From Lichenifustis flavocetrariae (GTDB taxonomy: Bacteria; Pseudomonadota; Alphaproteobacteria; Rhizobiales; Beijerinckiaceae), in NCBI RefSeq assembly GCF_026130545.1, contig NZ_JAMOIM010000015.1, positions 1-64,000 on the forward strand: a stretch of DNA of 64,000 nucleotides, in the 5' to 3' direction. The first letter of the stretch is position 1, and each line of letters starts with the position of its first letter. Below are positions 9,103 to 19,413 of this stretch, piece by piece. The position numbers were made by a program, and so were the translations under genes. Under the pieces are notes generated by a model. It ran no database searches, was not told the origin of the DNA, and saw only the letters and a program-made list of their open reading frames with translations.

Positions 9103-10413
9103 TCAGATCGTCCCTCGGCCGATGCCCGTATACGCGAAATCACGCCGCAGCAGGTCCTCGGGCCGATAGACGTTGCGCAGGTCAACTAGGACTTTCGCGC
9201 TCATGATCTCGCCGAGCCTGATGAAATCGAGGGCGCGGAACTCGTCCCATTCGGTCACCAGAACCAGGGCCGCGGCGCCCTCGGCGCAATCATAGGCGTC
9301 CTTGCAATAGATCACGGTTGGCATGAGGGGCTTGGCCATCGCCATGCTTTCGGGATCATAGGCCCGCACCGTCGCGCCCGCCTCTTCGAGCGCCGCCACG
9401 ATGGCGAGCGAAGGCGCCTCCCGCATGTCGTCCGTATTGGGCTTGAAGGCGAGACCAAGCAGACCGATCGTCTTCCCCACTACCGAACCGCCGCAGGCCG
9501 TGATCACCCGCTCCGCCATCGCACTCTTGCGACGTTCGTTCACCGCCGCCACTGCCTCGACGATGCGCAGGGGTGACCCGGCATCCTGCGCAGTCTTCAC
9601 CAGGGCGAGCGTGTCCTTCGGAAAGCAGGAGCCGCCATAGCCGGGGCCGGCATGAAGGAACTTGGTGCCGATGCGATTGTCGAGGCCGATGCCCCGGGCG
9701 ACATCCTGCACATCGCCGCCCACCTTCTCGCAGAGATCGGCGATTTCGTTGATGAAGGTGATCTTGGTCGCCAGGAACGCATTCGCGGCGTATTTCGTCA
9801 GCTCCGACGTGCGACGGCTCGTGAACAAGATCGGCGATCTATTAAGGAAGAGTGGCCGATAGAGTTCCGACATGACGTCGCGGGCGCGTGCATTGTCGGT
9901 GCCGACAACGATGCGGTCGGGCCGCTTGAAATCCGTGATGGCCGCGCCCTCACGCAGGAATTCGGGGTTCGATACGACCGCGAAATCGGCGTCCGGGCGC
10001 TCCTCGCGGATAATCCGCTCGACCTCGTCACCGGTGCCGACCGGCACGGTCGACTTGGTGACCACCACCGTGAACCCTTGCATGGCCGCCGCGATGGAAC
10101 GGGCCGCCGCATAGACGTAGGAGAGGTCCGCATGACCGTCGCCGCGCCGCGACGGCGTGCCGACCGCGATGAAGACGGCTTCGGCCTTGCCGACCGCAGC
10201 CGTGAGATCGGTCGTGAAAGCGAGACGACCGTCCTTGGCATTGTTGACGACGAGCTCTTCGAGGCCAGGCTCGAAGATCGGGATCTTGCCTTTCTGAAGC
10301 GCCTCGACCTTTGCCAGGTCGAGATCCACGCAGGTGACCACATGGCCGAAATCGGCGAAACAGGCCCCTGACACCAGGCCCACATAGCCCGAGCCGATCA
10401 TTGCAACCCGCAT
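9103..10413 (-). CDS. ugd: UDP-glucose 6-dehydrogenase
   Basis: A 436-residue enzyme oxidising UDP-glucose to UDP-glucuronate with two NAD+. The N-terminal Rossmann motif is GSGYVGLVSG (residues 7-16); the catalytic cysteine is C263 in GYGGSCFPKDT; the C-terminal UDP-binding domain has LGLAFKPNTDDMREAPS. Length and motifs match the bacterial Ugd/RkpK type. UDP-glucuronate feeds capsular or exopolysaccharide and lipid A sugar synthesis. It stands alone on the minus strand, with malic enzyme 59 nt upstream in the same direction; no glycosyltransferase cluster is adjacent. Confidence 0.95.
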   Translation of the reverse strand: MRVAMIGSGYVGLVSGACFADFGHVVTCVDLDLAKVEALQKGKIPIFEPGLEELVVNNAKDGRLAFTTDLTAAVGKAEAVFIAVGTPSRRGDGHADLSYVYAAARSIAAAMQGFTVVVTKSTVPVGTGDEVERIIREERPDADFAVVSNPEFLREGAAITDFKRPDRIVVGTDNARARDVMSELYRPLFLNRSPILFTSRRTSELTKYAANAFLATKITFINEIADLCEKVGGDVQDVARGIGLDNRIGTKFLHAGPGYGGSCFPKDTLALVKTAQDAGSPLRIVEAVAAVNERRKSAMAERVITACGGSVVGKTIGLLGLAFKPNTDDMREAPSLAIVAALEEAGATVRAYDPESMAMAKPLMPTVIYCKDAYDCAEGAAALVLVTEWDEFRALDFIRLGEIMSAKVLVDLRNVYRPEDLLRRDFAYTGIGRGTI

Positions 10414-10472
10414 GATACCCCGCAGTGCAGCATTACCGTAGCGTTACCTGTACCGCGAGGCAGGTCATCTTC

Positions 10473-12761
10473 TCAACCGCCAATGTTGAATGCCGCCAAT
10501 GCCGCCATATTGACGATGTCCGAATCCTTCGCCCCCAGGGGGACGATCTGGACGGGGCGGTCGAGCCCTACGATGAGCGGCCCGATCAGCGTCGCGCCAC
10601 CGAGCTCCTTCAACATATGGGTGGAAATCGACGCCGAATGGAAAGCCGGCATGACGAGCACGTTGGCCGTATCGGACAGCCGACAGAACGGATAGGCGGC
10701 CATGCGCTCCCGGCTCAGCGCGACATCGGCCGCCATCTCACCGTCGTACTCGAAATCGACGTGCATGCCGTCAAGGATTTCGACCGCCTCCTGCACGTGC
10801 CGGGTGCGTTCGCCGGCGGGATAGCCGAAGGTTGAAAAGGCGAGGAGCGCCAGGCGCGGCTCATAGCCGAGCCGGCGCGCGACTCCGGCGGCCTCGACCG
10901 CGATCGCGGCCAGTTCCGTCGCATTCGGCAGTTCCGTGATGGCCGTGTCGGCCACCAGCACCGTGCGGTCGCGCGCGATGAGCATGGACAGACCCATGAG
11001 CCGATGGCCCGGCCGATGGCCGACGACGCGCTGCACCTCTTCGAGTGCGATCGAGAAGTTGCGCGTGACGCCCGTCACCATGGCGTCGGCATCCCCGTTC
11101 GCCGTCATGGCGGCGGCGAAATGGTTGCGATCCTGGTTGATCAGGCGCTGGCAGTCGCGCAGCAGGAAGCCCTTACGCTGCAGGCGCTCGTAGAGGAACT
11201 GCGCGTAAACGCTGTTGCGGCGTGACAGAGCCGCATTGTGGATCTCGATTCCCTTGACCTCGGCGAGATCGAGACCGGCCAGGCTGGCGTTGGCCTTGAT
11301 GCGGTCTTCACGGCCGACCAGGATCGCGGTGCCGAGCCCCTGGCTGACGAAAGAGAGCGCCGCGCGCAGCACCTGTTCTTCCTCGCCCTCGGCGAAGACC
11401 ACGCGCTTGGGGTAGCGCCGGACCTTCTCCATGATGCTTTGCAGGGCGCCCGCGACCGGATCACGCCGCGCCGAAAGCTGCGCCTTGTAGCCGTCCATAT
11501 CGACGATGGGCCGTCGTGCGACGCCGCTGTCCATGGCGGCGCGGGCGACGGCGGGCGGGATCGTATGGATCAGCCGCGGGTCGAACGGCACCGGGATGAT
11601 GTAGTCGCGCCCGAAGCGCGGCCGCGACCCCTGATAGGCGACCGCCACCTCGTCCGGCACATCCTCGCGAGCGAGATCGGCCAGCGCATGCACGGCCGCG
11701 ATCTTCATTTCCATGTTGATGGTGGTCGCCCGTGCATCGAGGGCGCCGCGGAAGATGTAAGGGAAGCCGAGGACATTGTTGACCTGGTTCGGATAGTCCG
11801 AGCGGCCGGTCGCCACGATCGCGTCGTCCCGCACCGCATGGGCCTCTTCCGGCGTGATCTCCGGGTCGGGGTTCGCCATGGCGAAGATGATCGGGTTGGG
11901 CGCCATGCTCTTCACCATGGCGGGCGTCAGCGCCCCTTTGGCCGAGAGGCCGAAGAAGATGTCGGCCCCTTCCATGGCGTCTTCGAGCGTGCGTTTGCCC
12001 GTCTCGACCGCGTGGGCCGACTTCCACTGGTTCATGCCGCTCGTTCGGCCGCGATACACGACGCCCTTGGTGTCGCAGAGCATCACGTTCTCGGGCGCGA
12101 ACCCCATGGCTTTGATGAGGTCGAGACAGGCGATGCCGGCCGCGCCCGCCCCGTTGCAGACGAGCCGGGTCTCGCGGATGTCGCGGCCGGTCAGCTTCAT
12201 GGCATTGATCATGCCGGCGGCGGCGATGATGGCCGTGCCGTGCTGGTCGTCATGGAACACCGGAATGTCCATGAGTTCGCGCAACCGCTCCTCGATGACG
12301 AAGCACTCGGGCGCCTTGATGTCTTCGAGGTTGATGCCGCCGAACGAGGGGCCGAGATAGCGAACCGCGTTGATGAACTGGTCGGCATCCTCCGTATCGA
12401 CCTCGAGATCGATCGAATCGATGTCGGCGAAACGCTTGAACAGCACCGCCTTGCCCTCCATCACGGGCTTCGAGGCGAGTGCGCCGAGGTTGCCGAGGCC
12501 GAGAATGGCGGTGCCGTTCGAGATCACCGCCACCATGTTGCCACGCGACGTGTAGTCGAAGGCTTTCGAGGGATCCTCGTGGATCGCCTTGACCGGCACC
12601 GCGACGCCCGGCGAATAGGCCAGCGAAAGGTCGCGCTGCGTTGCCATGGGCTTCGTCGGCACCACTTCGAGCTTGCCGGGCTTCCCTTGCGAATGAAAGT
12701 GCAGCGCCTCTTGATCGGTGATGGTCGGCCGTTTCGGGCGACGGCTTCCTGTGTCGGTCAT
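10473..12761 (-). CDS. maeB: NADP-dependent malic enzyme with C-terminal phosphotransacetylase-like domain
   Basis: A 762-residue MaeB-type malic enzyme converting malate to pyruvate, CO2 and NAD(P)H. The malic domain holds [11 protein letters not shown] and [12 protein letters not shown]; the NAD(P)-binding domain holds [13 protein letters not shown]. From about residue 430 a phosphotransacetylase-like domain begins ([20 protein letters not shown]), usually regulatory (acetyl-CoA binding) and not catalytic in this family. Called dme or tme in rhizobia. The ATG at 12761 precedes the conserved start; the frame is open further upstream but that part is not family-like. In several Hyphomicrobiales this gene is close to mutS, as here, though with a 4-kb module in between. 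Confidence 0.94.
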   Translation of the reverse strand: MTDTGSRRPKRPTITDQEALHFHSQGKPGKLEVVPTKPMATQRDLSLAYSPGVAVPVKAIHEDPSKAFDYTSRGNMVAVISNGTAILGLGNLGALASKPVMEGKAVLFKRFADIDSIDLEVDTEDADQFINAVRYLGPSFGGINLEDIKAPECFVIEERLRELMDIPVFHDDQHGTAIIAAAGMINAMKLTGRDIRETRLVCNGAGAAGIACLDLIKAMGFAPENVMLCDTKGVVYRGRTSGMNQWKSAHAVETGKRTLEDAMEGADIFFGLSAKGALTPAMVKSMAPNPIIFAMANPDPEITPEEAHAVRDDAIVATGRSDYPNQVNNVLGFPYIFRGALDARATTINMEMKIAAVHALADLAREDVPDEVAVAYQGSRPRFGRDYIIPVPFDPRLIHTIPPAVARAAMDSGVARRPIVDMDGYKAQLSARRDPVAGALQSIMEKVRRYPKRVVFAEGEEEQVLRAALSFVSQGLGTAILVGREDRIKANASLAGLDLAEVKGIEIHNAALSRRNSVYAQFLYERLQRKGFLLRDCQRLINQDRNHFAAAMTANGDADAMVTGVTRNFSIALEEVQRVVGHRPGHRLMGLSMLIARDRTVLVADTAITELPNATELAAIAVEAAGVARRLGYEPRLALLAFSTFGYPAGERTRHVQEAVEILDGMHVDFEYDGEMAADVALSRERMAAYPFCRLSDTANVLVMPAFHSASISTHMLKELGGATLIGPLIVGLDRPVQIVPLGAKDSDIVNMAALAAFNIGG

Positions 12762-12818
12762 GATGTTTGTTTCCGCTCCCTTTGGAACGGTGTTAAGCAC
12801 GCAGCCCCTCGCATCACA

Positions 12819-12834
12819 AGCCTCGGTCGAGGCT
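12819..12834. promoter_or_regulatory. 7-2-7 dyad upstream of malic enzyme
   Basis: AGCCTCG and CGAGGCT form a perfect 7-bp inverted repeat with a GT centre, 58 nt upstream of the malic enzyme start. It could be an operator or part of a leader hairpin. No factor is identified. Confidence 0.3.
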
Positions 12835-12883
12835 CGTTCTCGTCTCGAACCAAGCCAGCGCGGAGGGAGCATCTCGGCGTAGC

Positions 12884-12918
12884 AAAAAGCGCCAACGGCG
12901 ATGAGCCGATGGCGCTTT
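12884..12918 (-). terminator. Rho-independent terminator of the VPLPA-CTERM gene
   Basis: AAAGCGCCA (12886-12894) pairs with TGGCGCTTT (12910-12918), and inside it CGGC pairs with GCCG around a five-base loop with one A-A mismatch. On the minus strand the stem is followed by TTTTT, the expected U tract. It lies about 80 nt after the stop of the VPLPA-CTERM gene, before the malic enzyme leader. Confidence 0.75.
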
Positions 12919-12995
12919 CGCGTTGTGCTGGAGAATGTCGGGCGGGAGGCAACTCCCCGGTGAGCCGCCGCTGTTTCAGTTCGGTGGCTGGGGCG

Positions 12996-13709
12996 TCAGG
13001 CCGTTGCGGCTTTTCCTCTGCGCCGCATCCCGTATCGAACGGCACCAAAGCCCAGGAGAGCCGTCCCGAAGAGCGGAAGAGAGGCCGGGAGCGGGACGGC
13101 GGAGAGCGTGACGGGGCTGAATTCAAGCGCTTGTTCGTAGCCGTTCACCGCATTGGGATCGATCCCTGCGCTGCTGAGGTAAGAGCCCCAAGGGTTTATG
13201 AAAGCACCGAGGCCACCGAGTGGACCTGAGCCGAGCGGCGCCACAAAGCCACCGACCCCGAGACCCATGCCGGTCCCTCCCGGGACTGGATCGGCCTCGA
13301 CCGAATAACCGCCGAAGAAGCTGTAACTTGGCGTCTGAGCCGTGCCGTTGACGGAGAATTTCGAGAAGGCCGCAATGAAATTGACGGGAACCGCAGCGTC
13401 GAGGCCGACCTGGTTGATGGTCCAGTTTGCATTGTAGCTCGCCAACGGACCACCATTCGCAGTCGTATAGTCGAAAACGAGCCACTCGCTGCCTCCGCCT
13501 GCCGGGACGATCGACAGGGTCAGATTCACGGCCCCACCATCGAGAGCCGTGGTGCCAGGCGTCAGGGTCACAGTATCGGTGAAGTTATCCGGTGAATTTC
13601 CGGCCTGGACCTGAAAGGTGCTGCCAAGAACAAATAATGAGCTTGCGCGGGCCGCACTGGGAGTGGAAAGAATAAGCAGGCTGGCCATTAGAGCGTATTT
13701 CGGATTCAT
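12996..13709 (-). CDS. Secreted VPLPA-CTERM sorting-domain protein
   Basis: A 237-residue exported protein. It has an N-terminal signal peptide (MNPKYALMASLLILS, cleavage likely after ARA near residue 22), a Gly/Asn/Thr-rich middle with few charges, and a C-terminal tripartite sorting signal: VPLPASLPLFG, a hydrophobic helix, then the basic cluster RYGMRRRGK. That is the VPLPA variant of PEP-CTERM signals, which are processed by exosortase-type transpeptidases and mark surface or matrix proteins. No exosortase is present in the window. A hairpin terminator follows. Expression is probably tied to the flanking response regulator, which is divergent across 181 nt; that link is inference. Confidence 0.85.
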   Translation of the reverse strand: MNPKYALMASLLILSTPSAARASSLFVLGSTFQVQAGNSPDNFTDTVTLTPGTTALDGGAVNLTLSIVPAGGGSEWLVFDYTTANGGPLASYNANWTINQVGLDAAVPVNFIAAFSKFSVNGTAQTPSYSFFGGYSVEADPVPGGTGMGLGVGGFVAPLGSGPLGGLGAFINPWGSYLSSAGIDPNAVNGYEQALEFSPVTLSAVPLPASLPLFGTALLGFGAVRYGMRRRGKAATA

Positions 13710-13764
13710 CTTCAGAACTTTCTTCGATGTGCCGCATCACCCCGGATTTGGGCTCCTGAACATG

Positions 13765-13779
13765 AGATTTAATTAATCT
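13765..13779. promoter_or_regulatory. AT-rich near-palindrome between VPLPA-CTERM gene and response regulator
   Basis: AGATTTAATTAATCT is an imperfect dyad in an otherwise GC-rich 181-nt divergent intergenic region (13710-13890). It lies 55 nt upstream of the secreted protein gene and about 110 nt upstream of the regulator. It is a plausible binding or promoter site, with no named factor. Confidence 0.3.
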
Positions 13780-13890
13780 GAAAGGGCGCGCAATTGGACG
13801 AAAGTCCCGCGACGGTCGTAGGACCAGAGGCGTTGCAGCAGACCTTGGTCCGCTTGTCTGCAGCCGTGTTCGCGTTCCATAGTCTGATGC

Positions 13891-14529
13891 ATGAAGATGC
13901 TGATCGTGGACGATCATCCCATCATCCGAGAAGGCCTTGTCGCGCTGTTCCGGCAGATCGGTGCGGAGACGGTCATTCTGCAGGCCGGCACTGCCGCGGA
14001 GGGCCTTCGGCTGCTCACGCAGCATGCCGATCTCGATGTTGTGGTTCTCGATCTCGTCATGCCCGGCATGGACGGCTGGCAGGCGATCTCGGCCTTCGGA
14101 CAAGCCCGGCCGGAGGTGCCTGTCGTCGTCCTGTCCTCCTCTGAAAACCCGCAGGATGCCCGCAAGGCGTTGGCGCAGGGGGCGCTCGGCTATGTTCCGA
14201 AATCCGCCGGCCAGCAGACCCTTCTTTCGGCGATACGACTCGTTTTGAGCGGCGACATCTACCTGCCGCCGCTGCTTCTGACCGAGGTGAGCGCCGCGCC
14301 GAACACCGCTTTGCGGACAGTTACGGACCAAGGCCGGTCGGTCCTGACCGATCGTCAGATCGACGTGCTACGAAAATTGAGCGAGGGGCGATCCAATAAA
14401 GCGATCGCGTTCGAACTGGATATCGCGGAGAAAACCGTCAAGGCGCATGTCACGGCGATCTTCAGGGCCCTGAATGTGGTCAATCGTACCCAGGCGGTGG
14501 CGGCGGGCCGGGAAGCCGGCGTCATTTAA
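13891..14529 (+). CDS. NarL/FixJ-type response regulator with LuxR DNA-binding domain
   Basis: A 212-residue cytoplasmic regulator. The receiver domain starts MKMLIVDDHPIIREGL, with the phospho-acceptor Asp in VVVLDLVMPGMDG and the switch and Lys regions in VVLSSSE and YVPKSA. The C-terminal LuxR helix-turn-helix reads LTDRQIDVLRKLSEGRSNKAIA and EKTVKAHVTAIF. It should bind DNA as a phosphorylated dimer. Its stop overlaps the stop of the hybrid histidine kinase on the opposite strand by 4 nt, so the likely sensor is convergent with it, not in an operon. The divergent VPLPA-CTERM gene is the obvious candidate target. Confidence 0.9.
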   Translation: MKMLIVDDHPIIREGLVALFRQIGAETVILQAGTAAEGLRLLTQHADLDVVVLDLVMPGMDGWQAISAFGQARPEVPVVVLSSSENPQDARKALAQGALGYVPKSAGQQTLLSAIRLVLSGDIYLPPLLLTEVSAAPNTALRTVTDQGRSVLTDRQIDVLRKLSEGRSNKAIAFELDIAEKTVKAHVTAIFRALNVVNRTQAVAAGREAGVI

Positions 14530-16577
14530 CTGTCGACCGAGAGTTCCTCCCGCGCGGCTTCACTTGCGTCCGCGGACGCCATCAAATTGATGATTGCCGC
14601 ACGGAGCTTGCTGTTCGACACCGGCTTGTGCAGCAGCAAAAGGCCGCTCGCCTGGGCTTCGGAAAGCCGGTCCGGTGCCGTGTCTCCCGTGATCAGCAAT
14701 GCGGGCAGCGGTTCGTTGTATTCGGAACGCAGCCGCTCGATGACATCGATGCCGTTTTCGCCCTCGCGCAGCCGATAATCCGAGACGAGGAGGCCCGGCT
14801 GGACAGGGCAGGTCGAGAGCCTCCGGATCGCCTCGTCACCGGAAGCGGCCGCCACTACGTCATATCCCCACCCCGTCAGCAGGCTTTGCATGGCGGCGCG
14901 GATCGCCTCTTCGTCGTCGATGACGACGATCAGCCCATGCGCCGGAGCACCGGACACGTCTCCGCCAGCGGGTTCGATCTCCCATCCCGGACCTGAGGCC
15001 ATAGGAATGGACACCTCAAAGCAGGAGCCGTGGCCGGGGCGCGACTGGAGCTTGAGCCGACATCCCAACAGATCGGTCAGACGCCGGACAATGGCGAGTC
15101 CAAGGCCAAGGCCCTTGGCACGGTCGCGCTCCGAATTGCCCAGTTGATAGTATTCCTGGAAGATCTTGTCGTGCTGTTCGGGCGGGATCCCCGGCCCTGT
15201 GTCCCAGACCTGGACCAAGACCTCGCCTTGGCGTCGACGGCAGCCGACCAGGATCCGTCCCCGTTCGGTGTAGCGCACCGCATTCGAGACGAGATTGCGC
15301 ACGACGCGTTCCAGGAGGACGGGATCGCAATCGACCACGGCCGCGCATCCTCTCGCTTTCAGCGAGACGCCCTTGAGCTTTGCGTCTTCGGCGTGATCAC
15401 GGCAGATGCGATCCAGCAACGATCCGATGACGAAGGGCTGCCGCTGCACCTCGACGGCGCCTGCGTCGAGCCGGGAAATGTCGAGGAGCGCGGTAAACAG
15501 GCTGTCCATCGCGTTGGTGGAGACCTCGATCTGTTCGACGAGCCGGCGTCCTTCGAGCGGCAAGGCGACGCCACGCAAGGCGCCGACGAACAGGCCGAGG
15601 GCGTGAACGGGCTGGCGGAGATCGTGGCTGGCGGCGGCCAGGAAGGTCGATTTGGCTTTGTTCGCCTGTTCGGCAATGTCCTTCTGCCGCTGCAGATCCC
15701 CCGCCATCTCCTCGGTCCTGATGCGCAGGCCGACAAGCTGTTTGAAGGACAGGTTGGCTTTGACTCCGAGACCCCCGATGAAAAGGATAAAAAGGAGGAC
15801 GAGTGTAAAGCTTGCGTGTTGCACCGGATCGGCGGAGAGCAAGGCCGCGATCAAGGCGGGGATGGTTGCCGGCAGAAACAGAGCAAAGAAAGCCGGCAGG
15901 TAGGGACTGAAAGCCGGGATCGAGCCGGCGGCGACGCCGGCCATGATCAAGACCGTGAGATGTTTCACGTCGGAATTGCCGCCAACTGTCAATCCGATCG
16001 GGGCCCAGCCCCAACCAATCCCCTCGGCAAGGCATATCGCCGTGAAAAGATGAGCCCAGAGGCGCCAACGATCGCCAACAGGTCGCGACCGCCGATAGGC
16101 CCGGCAAAGCAGGATATGGCCCACCGCGCAGATCGCGATATAGGACGTCCAGGTTATTCCGGTGCGCCATCCCAAGACGCCGAGATGACACAGCACAGCC
16201 GCCAGGTTTCCCGCCGCGAAGGCCGCGCCGCACACGCCGACCGTGACGGTGCCGAACACGGCCTCGATCTGCTCGACGCCGGTACGTTCGGTCGGAAGCG
16301 CTTCGGGCCGGGGCAATGACGGTATTTCGGGTGCCAATGTCGATGTGGCTCCGTGCCTCGTGACGCCGCCGATGCCTGTGGAACCCCGATAGCCCCAACC
16401 GGCCTCTTTGGCTGCACCGGGATCGCTTTGTGGATAATCTTCGGACATTGCGGCGGAAGTGAATAGTCGAACGACTCGATCTCTGGCGAAAGCCTTAAGC
16501 CCCATCTGCCGCATGATTTCTCTGCGTACGGGTCGCGAGGCGGTTCCGCGACGAGCGACATCGATCGTTCTCGGCAT
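14526..16577 (-). CDS. Hybrid sensor histidine kinase with receiver domain
   Basis: A 683-residue inner-membrane sensor. The N-terminal half has five or six hydrophobic helices between about residues 105 and 285. Then comes a HisKA domain with the phospho-accepting His in AASHDLRQPVHALGL, a HATPase domain (NLVSNAVRYTERG, DTGPGIPPEQ, GLGLGLAIVRRL), and a C-terminal receiver with the acceptor Asp in LLVSDYRLREGENG. The N-terminus has no recognisable ligand domain, so the signal is sensed in or near the membrane. It is probably paired with the convergent LuxR-type regulator. The start is uncertain: ATG codons also occur at residues 22, 25 and 44. It diverges from mutS. Confidence 0.88.
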   Translation of the reverse strand: MPRTIDVARRGTASRPVRREIMRQMGLKAFARDRVVRLFTSAAMSEDYPQSDPGAAKEAGWGYRGSTGIGGVTRHGATSTLAPEIPSLPRPEALPTERTGVEQIEAVFGTVTVGVCGAAFAAGNLAAVLCHLGVLGWRTGITWTSYIAICAVGHILLCRAYRRSRPVGDRWRLWAHLFTAICLAEGIGWGWAPIGLTVGGNSDVKHLTVLIMAGVAAGSIPAFSPYLPAFFALFLPATIPALIAALLSADPVQHASFTLVLLFILFIGGLGVKANLSFKQLVGLRIRTEEMAGDLQRQKDIAEQANKAKSTFLAAASHDLRQPVHALGLFVGALRGVALPLEGRRLVEQIEVSTNAMDSLFTALLDISRLDAGAVEVQRQPFVIGSLLDRICRDHAEDAKLKGVSLKARGCAAVVDCDPVLLERVVRNLVSNAVRYTERGRILVGCRRRQGEVLVQVWDTGPGIPPEQHDKIFQEYYQLGNSERDRAKGLGLGLAIVRRLTDLLGCRLKLQSRPGHGSCFEVSIPMASGPGWEIEPAGGDVSGAPAHGLIVVIDDEEAIRAAMQSLLTGWGYDVVAAASGDEAIRRLSTCPVQPGLLVSDYRLREGENGIDVIERLRSEYNEPLPALLITGDTAPDRLSEAQASGLLLLHKPVSNSKLRAAIINLMASADASEAAREELSVDS

Positions 16578-16647
16578 GCTTCACAGGACAGTGGACGGTG
16601 GCACGCGGAGGCGTGCGCCGCGGAGCCACATTTGCTAGCATCGGCCG

Positions 16648-19401
16648 ATGTCCAATTCCGCCGCCCGACCCGTGGACCTGCGCGAGACGCCTCAACCGTC
16701 CGTCGGCACGATCGACGACGCGCGCGTCACACCCATGATGCAGCAATATCTCGGCATCAAAGTGCAGTACCCCGATTGCCTGCTGTTCTATCGCATGGGC
16801 GATTTTTACGAGCTGTTCCTTGACGACGCGGAGATCGCCGCCAAGGCGCTCAATATCGTCCTCACCAAGCGGGGGAAGCATCAGGGGGAGGACATCGCCA
16901 TGTGCGGTGTGCCTGTCGATCGCTCCGACGACTACCTTCACCGCCTGATCGCCCTCGGCCACCGCGTCGCCGTCTGCGAGCAGATCGAAGATCCGGCCGA
17001 AGCCCGGAAACGCGGTGGCAAGTCGGTGGTCAAACGGGCTGTCGTGCGCCTCGTGACGCCGGGGACGCTGACGGAAGACCGGCTGCTCGAACCGTCGCGC
17101 GCCAACCATCTCGTCGCCTTATCGCGCCTCGCCGAAAGCGATGTCTTCGGCGTCGCGGCCGTCGATATCTCGACCGGGAGCTTCACGGTCGCCGAGACGC
17201 CGTCCGGAAGCCTGCCGGCCCTTTTGGCCCGGCTCGCGCCGAGCGAGATCGTGCTGGCCGATGCGCTCCATGCCGACGGCGTCGTCGCCGACATGGTGGC
17301 GGAATCCAAGGCGGCCGTGACGCCTGTCGCACGGGAATTCGCCGAGGCGGGCCTCGCCGAGCGACGGCTGCGCGACTGGTACGGCGTCGAGACGCTCGAC
17401 GGTTTCGGCCGCTTCTCCCGCGTCGAGATCGCGGCGGCCGCCACAGCCGTGGCCTATGTGACCCGCACCCAGGTTGGCGCGCGCCCGCAACTGCAGGCGC
17501 CGAGCCGCATCGAGCAAAGTGGCGCGATGGAGATCGACCCGGCGACGCGGGCCAATCTCGAACTCACGCGCACGCTCGGGGGTGAGCGCGCCGGCTCGCT
17601 GATCGACGCGATCGACCAGACCGTGACCTCGGCCGGCGGCCGGCTCCTCGCCGAGCGTCTCGCCGCCCCCCTGACCGATCCAGCCGCGATCGCCGAACGC
17701 TTGGATGCCGTCACCTGGACGCTCGTGGACGGCGCCACCCGCACCCGGCTGCGCGCGCTTCTCAAGGCTGCGCCCGACATGGCCCGCGCCCTCTCGCGGC
17801 TGGCGCTCGATCGGGGCGGTCCGCGCGACCTCGCGGCCCTGCGGGACGGCCTTTCGGCCGCCCGCGCCGTGGCCGGGCTGCTGAACTCGGCCTCGAACCT
17901 GCCCGCCGAACTCCTTGCCGCCGCCGCCGCGGCGCAAGCGGTCGGTCAAGAGCTCGTGGAGGGTCTCGCGGCCGCCTTGGCCGACGATCTGCCGCTGCAG
18001 AAACGCGACGGCGGCTTCGTACGGCGGGGCTACGACCCGCGGCTCGAAGAGACCCGTGCCTTACGGGACGAGACCCGGAGCGTCATCGCGGCCCTGCAAG
18101 GGCGCTATGCCGAGGAGACCGGCATCCGGACGCTCAAGGTCAAGCATAATTCCGTCCTGGGTTTCTTCATCGAGGTCAGCCAGGCGACCGGCGAAAGCTG
18201 GCTGAAGCCGCCCCAGAACGCGCTGTTCATCCATCGGCAGACCATGGCGGGCGCGATGCGCTTCGCGACGGTGGAACTCAGCGAACTCGATCAGCGCATC
18301 GCCGCCGCGGCCGGTCAGGCGGTGGCGCTCGAACTCGCCGTCTTCGACCGGCTCGCCGCCGCCGTCTTGGCTTCGGCTCCGGCGATCCGGGCTGCCGCCG
18401 ACGGGCTCGCCGCGATCGACGTCGCCTGTAGCTTGGGCGAGATCGCCGCGAGCCGAAGCTGGGTGCGGCCGAGCGTCGACACGAGCCTGGCCTTCGCGAT
18501 TCAAGGCGGGCGGCATCCGGTGGTCGAGGCGGCGCTGCGCACGCGCGGCAAGGGCTTCGTGGCGAACGACTGCGATCTCAGCGGAACCCCGCCACGCGGC
18601 CAAGCCAAGGGCGGTGGCCGGATCGCCGTGGTCACGGGCCCCAACATGGCCGGCAAATCGACCTTCCTGCGCCAGAACGCCGTCATCGCGCTGTTGGCGC
18701 AGACCGGATCCTTCGTGCCGGCCACGAGCGCCCACATCGGGATCGTCGACCGTCTCTTCTCGCGCGTCGGCGCGGCCGACGATCTGGCGCGCGGCCGCTC
18801 GACATTCATGGTCGAGATGGTCGAGACCGCCGCGATTCTCAATCAGGCAGGCCCGCGGGCGCTGGTGATCCTCGACGAGATCGGACGCGGCACCGCGACC
18901 TTCGACGGACTGTCGATCGCCTGGGCGGCGGTCGAGCATCTGCACGAAGTCAATCGCTCAAGGGGGCTCTTCGCGACCCACTACCACGAGCTCACGGGCC
19001 TCGCCAAATCCCTGAAGCGCCTGCAGAACCTCACCATGCGGGTCACCGAGTGGCAGGGCGATGTCGTGTTCCTGCACGAGGTTCTGCCGGGTGCCGCCGA
19101 CCGGTCCTACGGCATCCAGGTCGCCAAGCTCGCCGGACTGCCGCGTGCCGCCATTGAGCGGGCCCGCAGCGTGCTGGCGCAGCTCGAAGCCACGTCACGC
19201 GCCGCGCCGGTCGCCCGTCTCGTGAACGATCTCCCTCTCTTCGCCGTGACCGCGCCCCCGGCGCCGGTGGCGGGCTTCGCCGAACCGCGCGCCGATCCGT
19301 TACGCGACGCGCTCGACGCCATCAACCCGGATGAGTTGACCCCGAAGGCCGCCTTGGACGCGCTTTACGCGCTCAAGCGTGTCCGGGCGGGAGCCGTGTA
19401 A
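16648..19401 (+). CDS. mutS: DNA mismatch repair protein MutS
   Basis: A 917-residue MutS of the MutS1 type. The mismatch-reading Phe-x-Glu is in MGDFYELF (F53, E55). The ATPase has Walker [11 protein letters not shown], Walker [16 protein letters not shown], and the following FATHYHEL. It binds base mismatches as a dimer and recruits MutL. An approximately 45-residue basic and acidic N-terminal lead precedes the mismatch-binding domain, usual in alphaproteobacteria. The gene stands alone between the histidine kinase (divergent) and moaE (convergent, 12 nt away). The first ATG of the frame is used. Confidence 0.97.
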   Translation: MSNSAARPVDLRETPQPSVGTIDDARVTPMMQQYLGIKVQYPDCLLFYRMGDFYELFLDDAEIAAKALNIVLTKRGKHQGEDIAMCGVPVDRSDDYLHRLIALGHRVAVCEQIEDPAEARKRGGKSVVKRAVVRLVTPGTLTEDRLLEPSRANHLVALSRLAESDVFGVAAVDISTGSFTVAETPSGSLPALLARLAPSEIVLADALHADGVVADMVAESKAAVTPVAREFAEAGLAERRLRDWYGVETLDGFGRFSRVEIAAAATAVAYVTRTQVGARPQLQAPSRIEQSGAMEIDPATRANLELTRTLGGERAGSLIDAIDQTVTSAGGRLLAERLAAPLTDPAAIAERLDAVTWTLVDGATRTRLRALLKAAPDMARALSRLALDRGGPRDLAALRDGLSAARAVAGLLNSASNLPAELLAAAAAAQAVGQELVEGLAAALADDLPLQKRDGGFVRRGYDPRLEETRALRDETRSVIAALQGRYAEETGIRTLKVKHNSVLGFFIEVSQATGESWLKPPQNALFIHRQTMAGAMRFATVELSELDQRIAAAAGQAVALELAVFDRLAAAVLASAPAIRAAADGLAAIDVACSLGEIAASRSWVRPSVDTSLAFAIQGGRHPVVEAALRTRGKGFVANDCDLSGTPPRGQAKGGGRIAVVTGPNMAGKSTFLRQNAVIALLAQTGSFVPATSAHIGIVDRLFSRVGAADDLARGRSTFMVEMVETAAILNQAGPRALVILDEIGRGTATFDGLSIAWAAVEHLHEVNRSRGLFATHYHELTGLAKSLKRLQNLTMRVTEWQGDVVFLHEVLPGAADRSYGIQVAKLAGLPRAAIERARSVLAQLEATSRAAPVARLVNDLPLFAVTAPPAPVAGFAEPRADPLRDALDAINPDELTPKAALDALYALKRVRAGAV

Positions 19402-19413
19402 TATATCGCCGGC

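Noticed and set aside
11238-13229. Long plus-strand frame across malic enzyme and beyond
   Set aside because: Antisense to malic enzyme with the same artefact composition; no ribosome site or motif.
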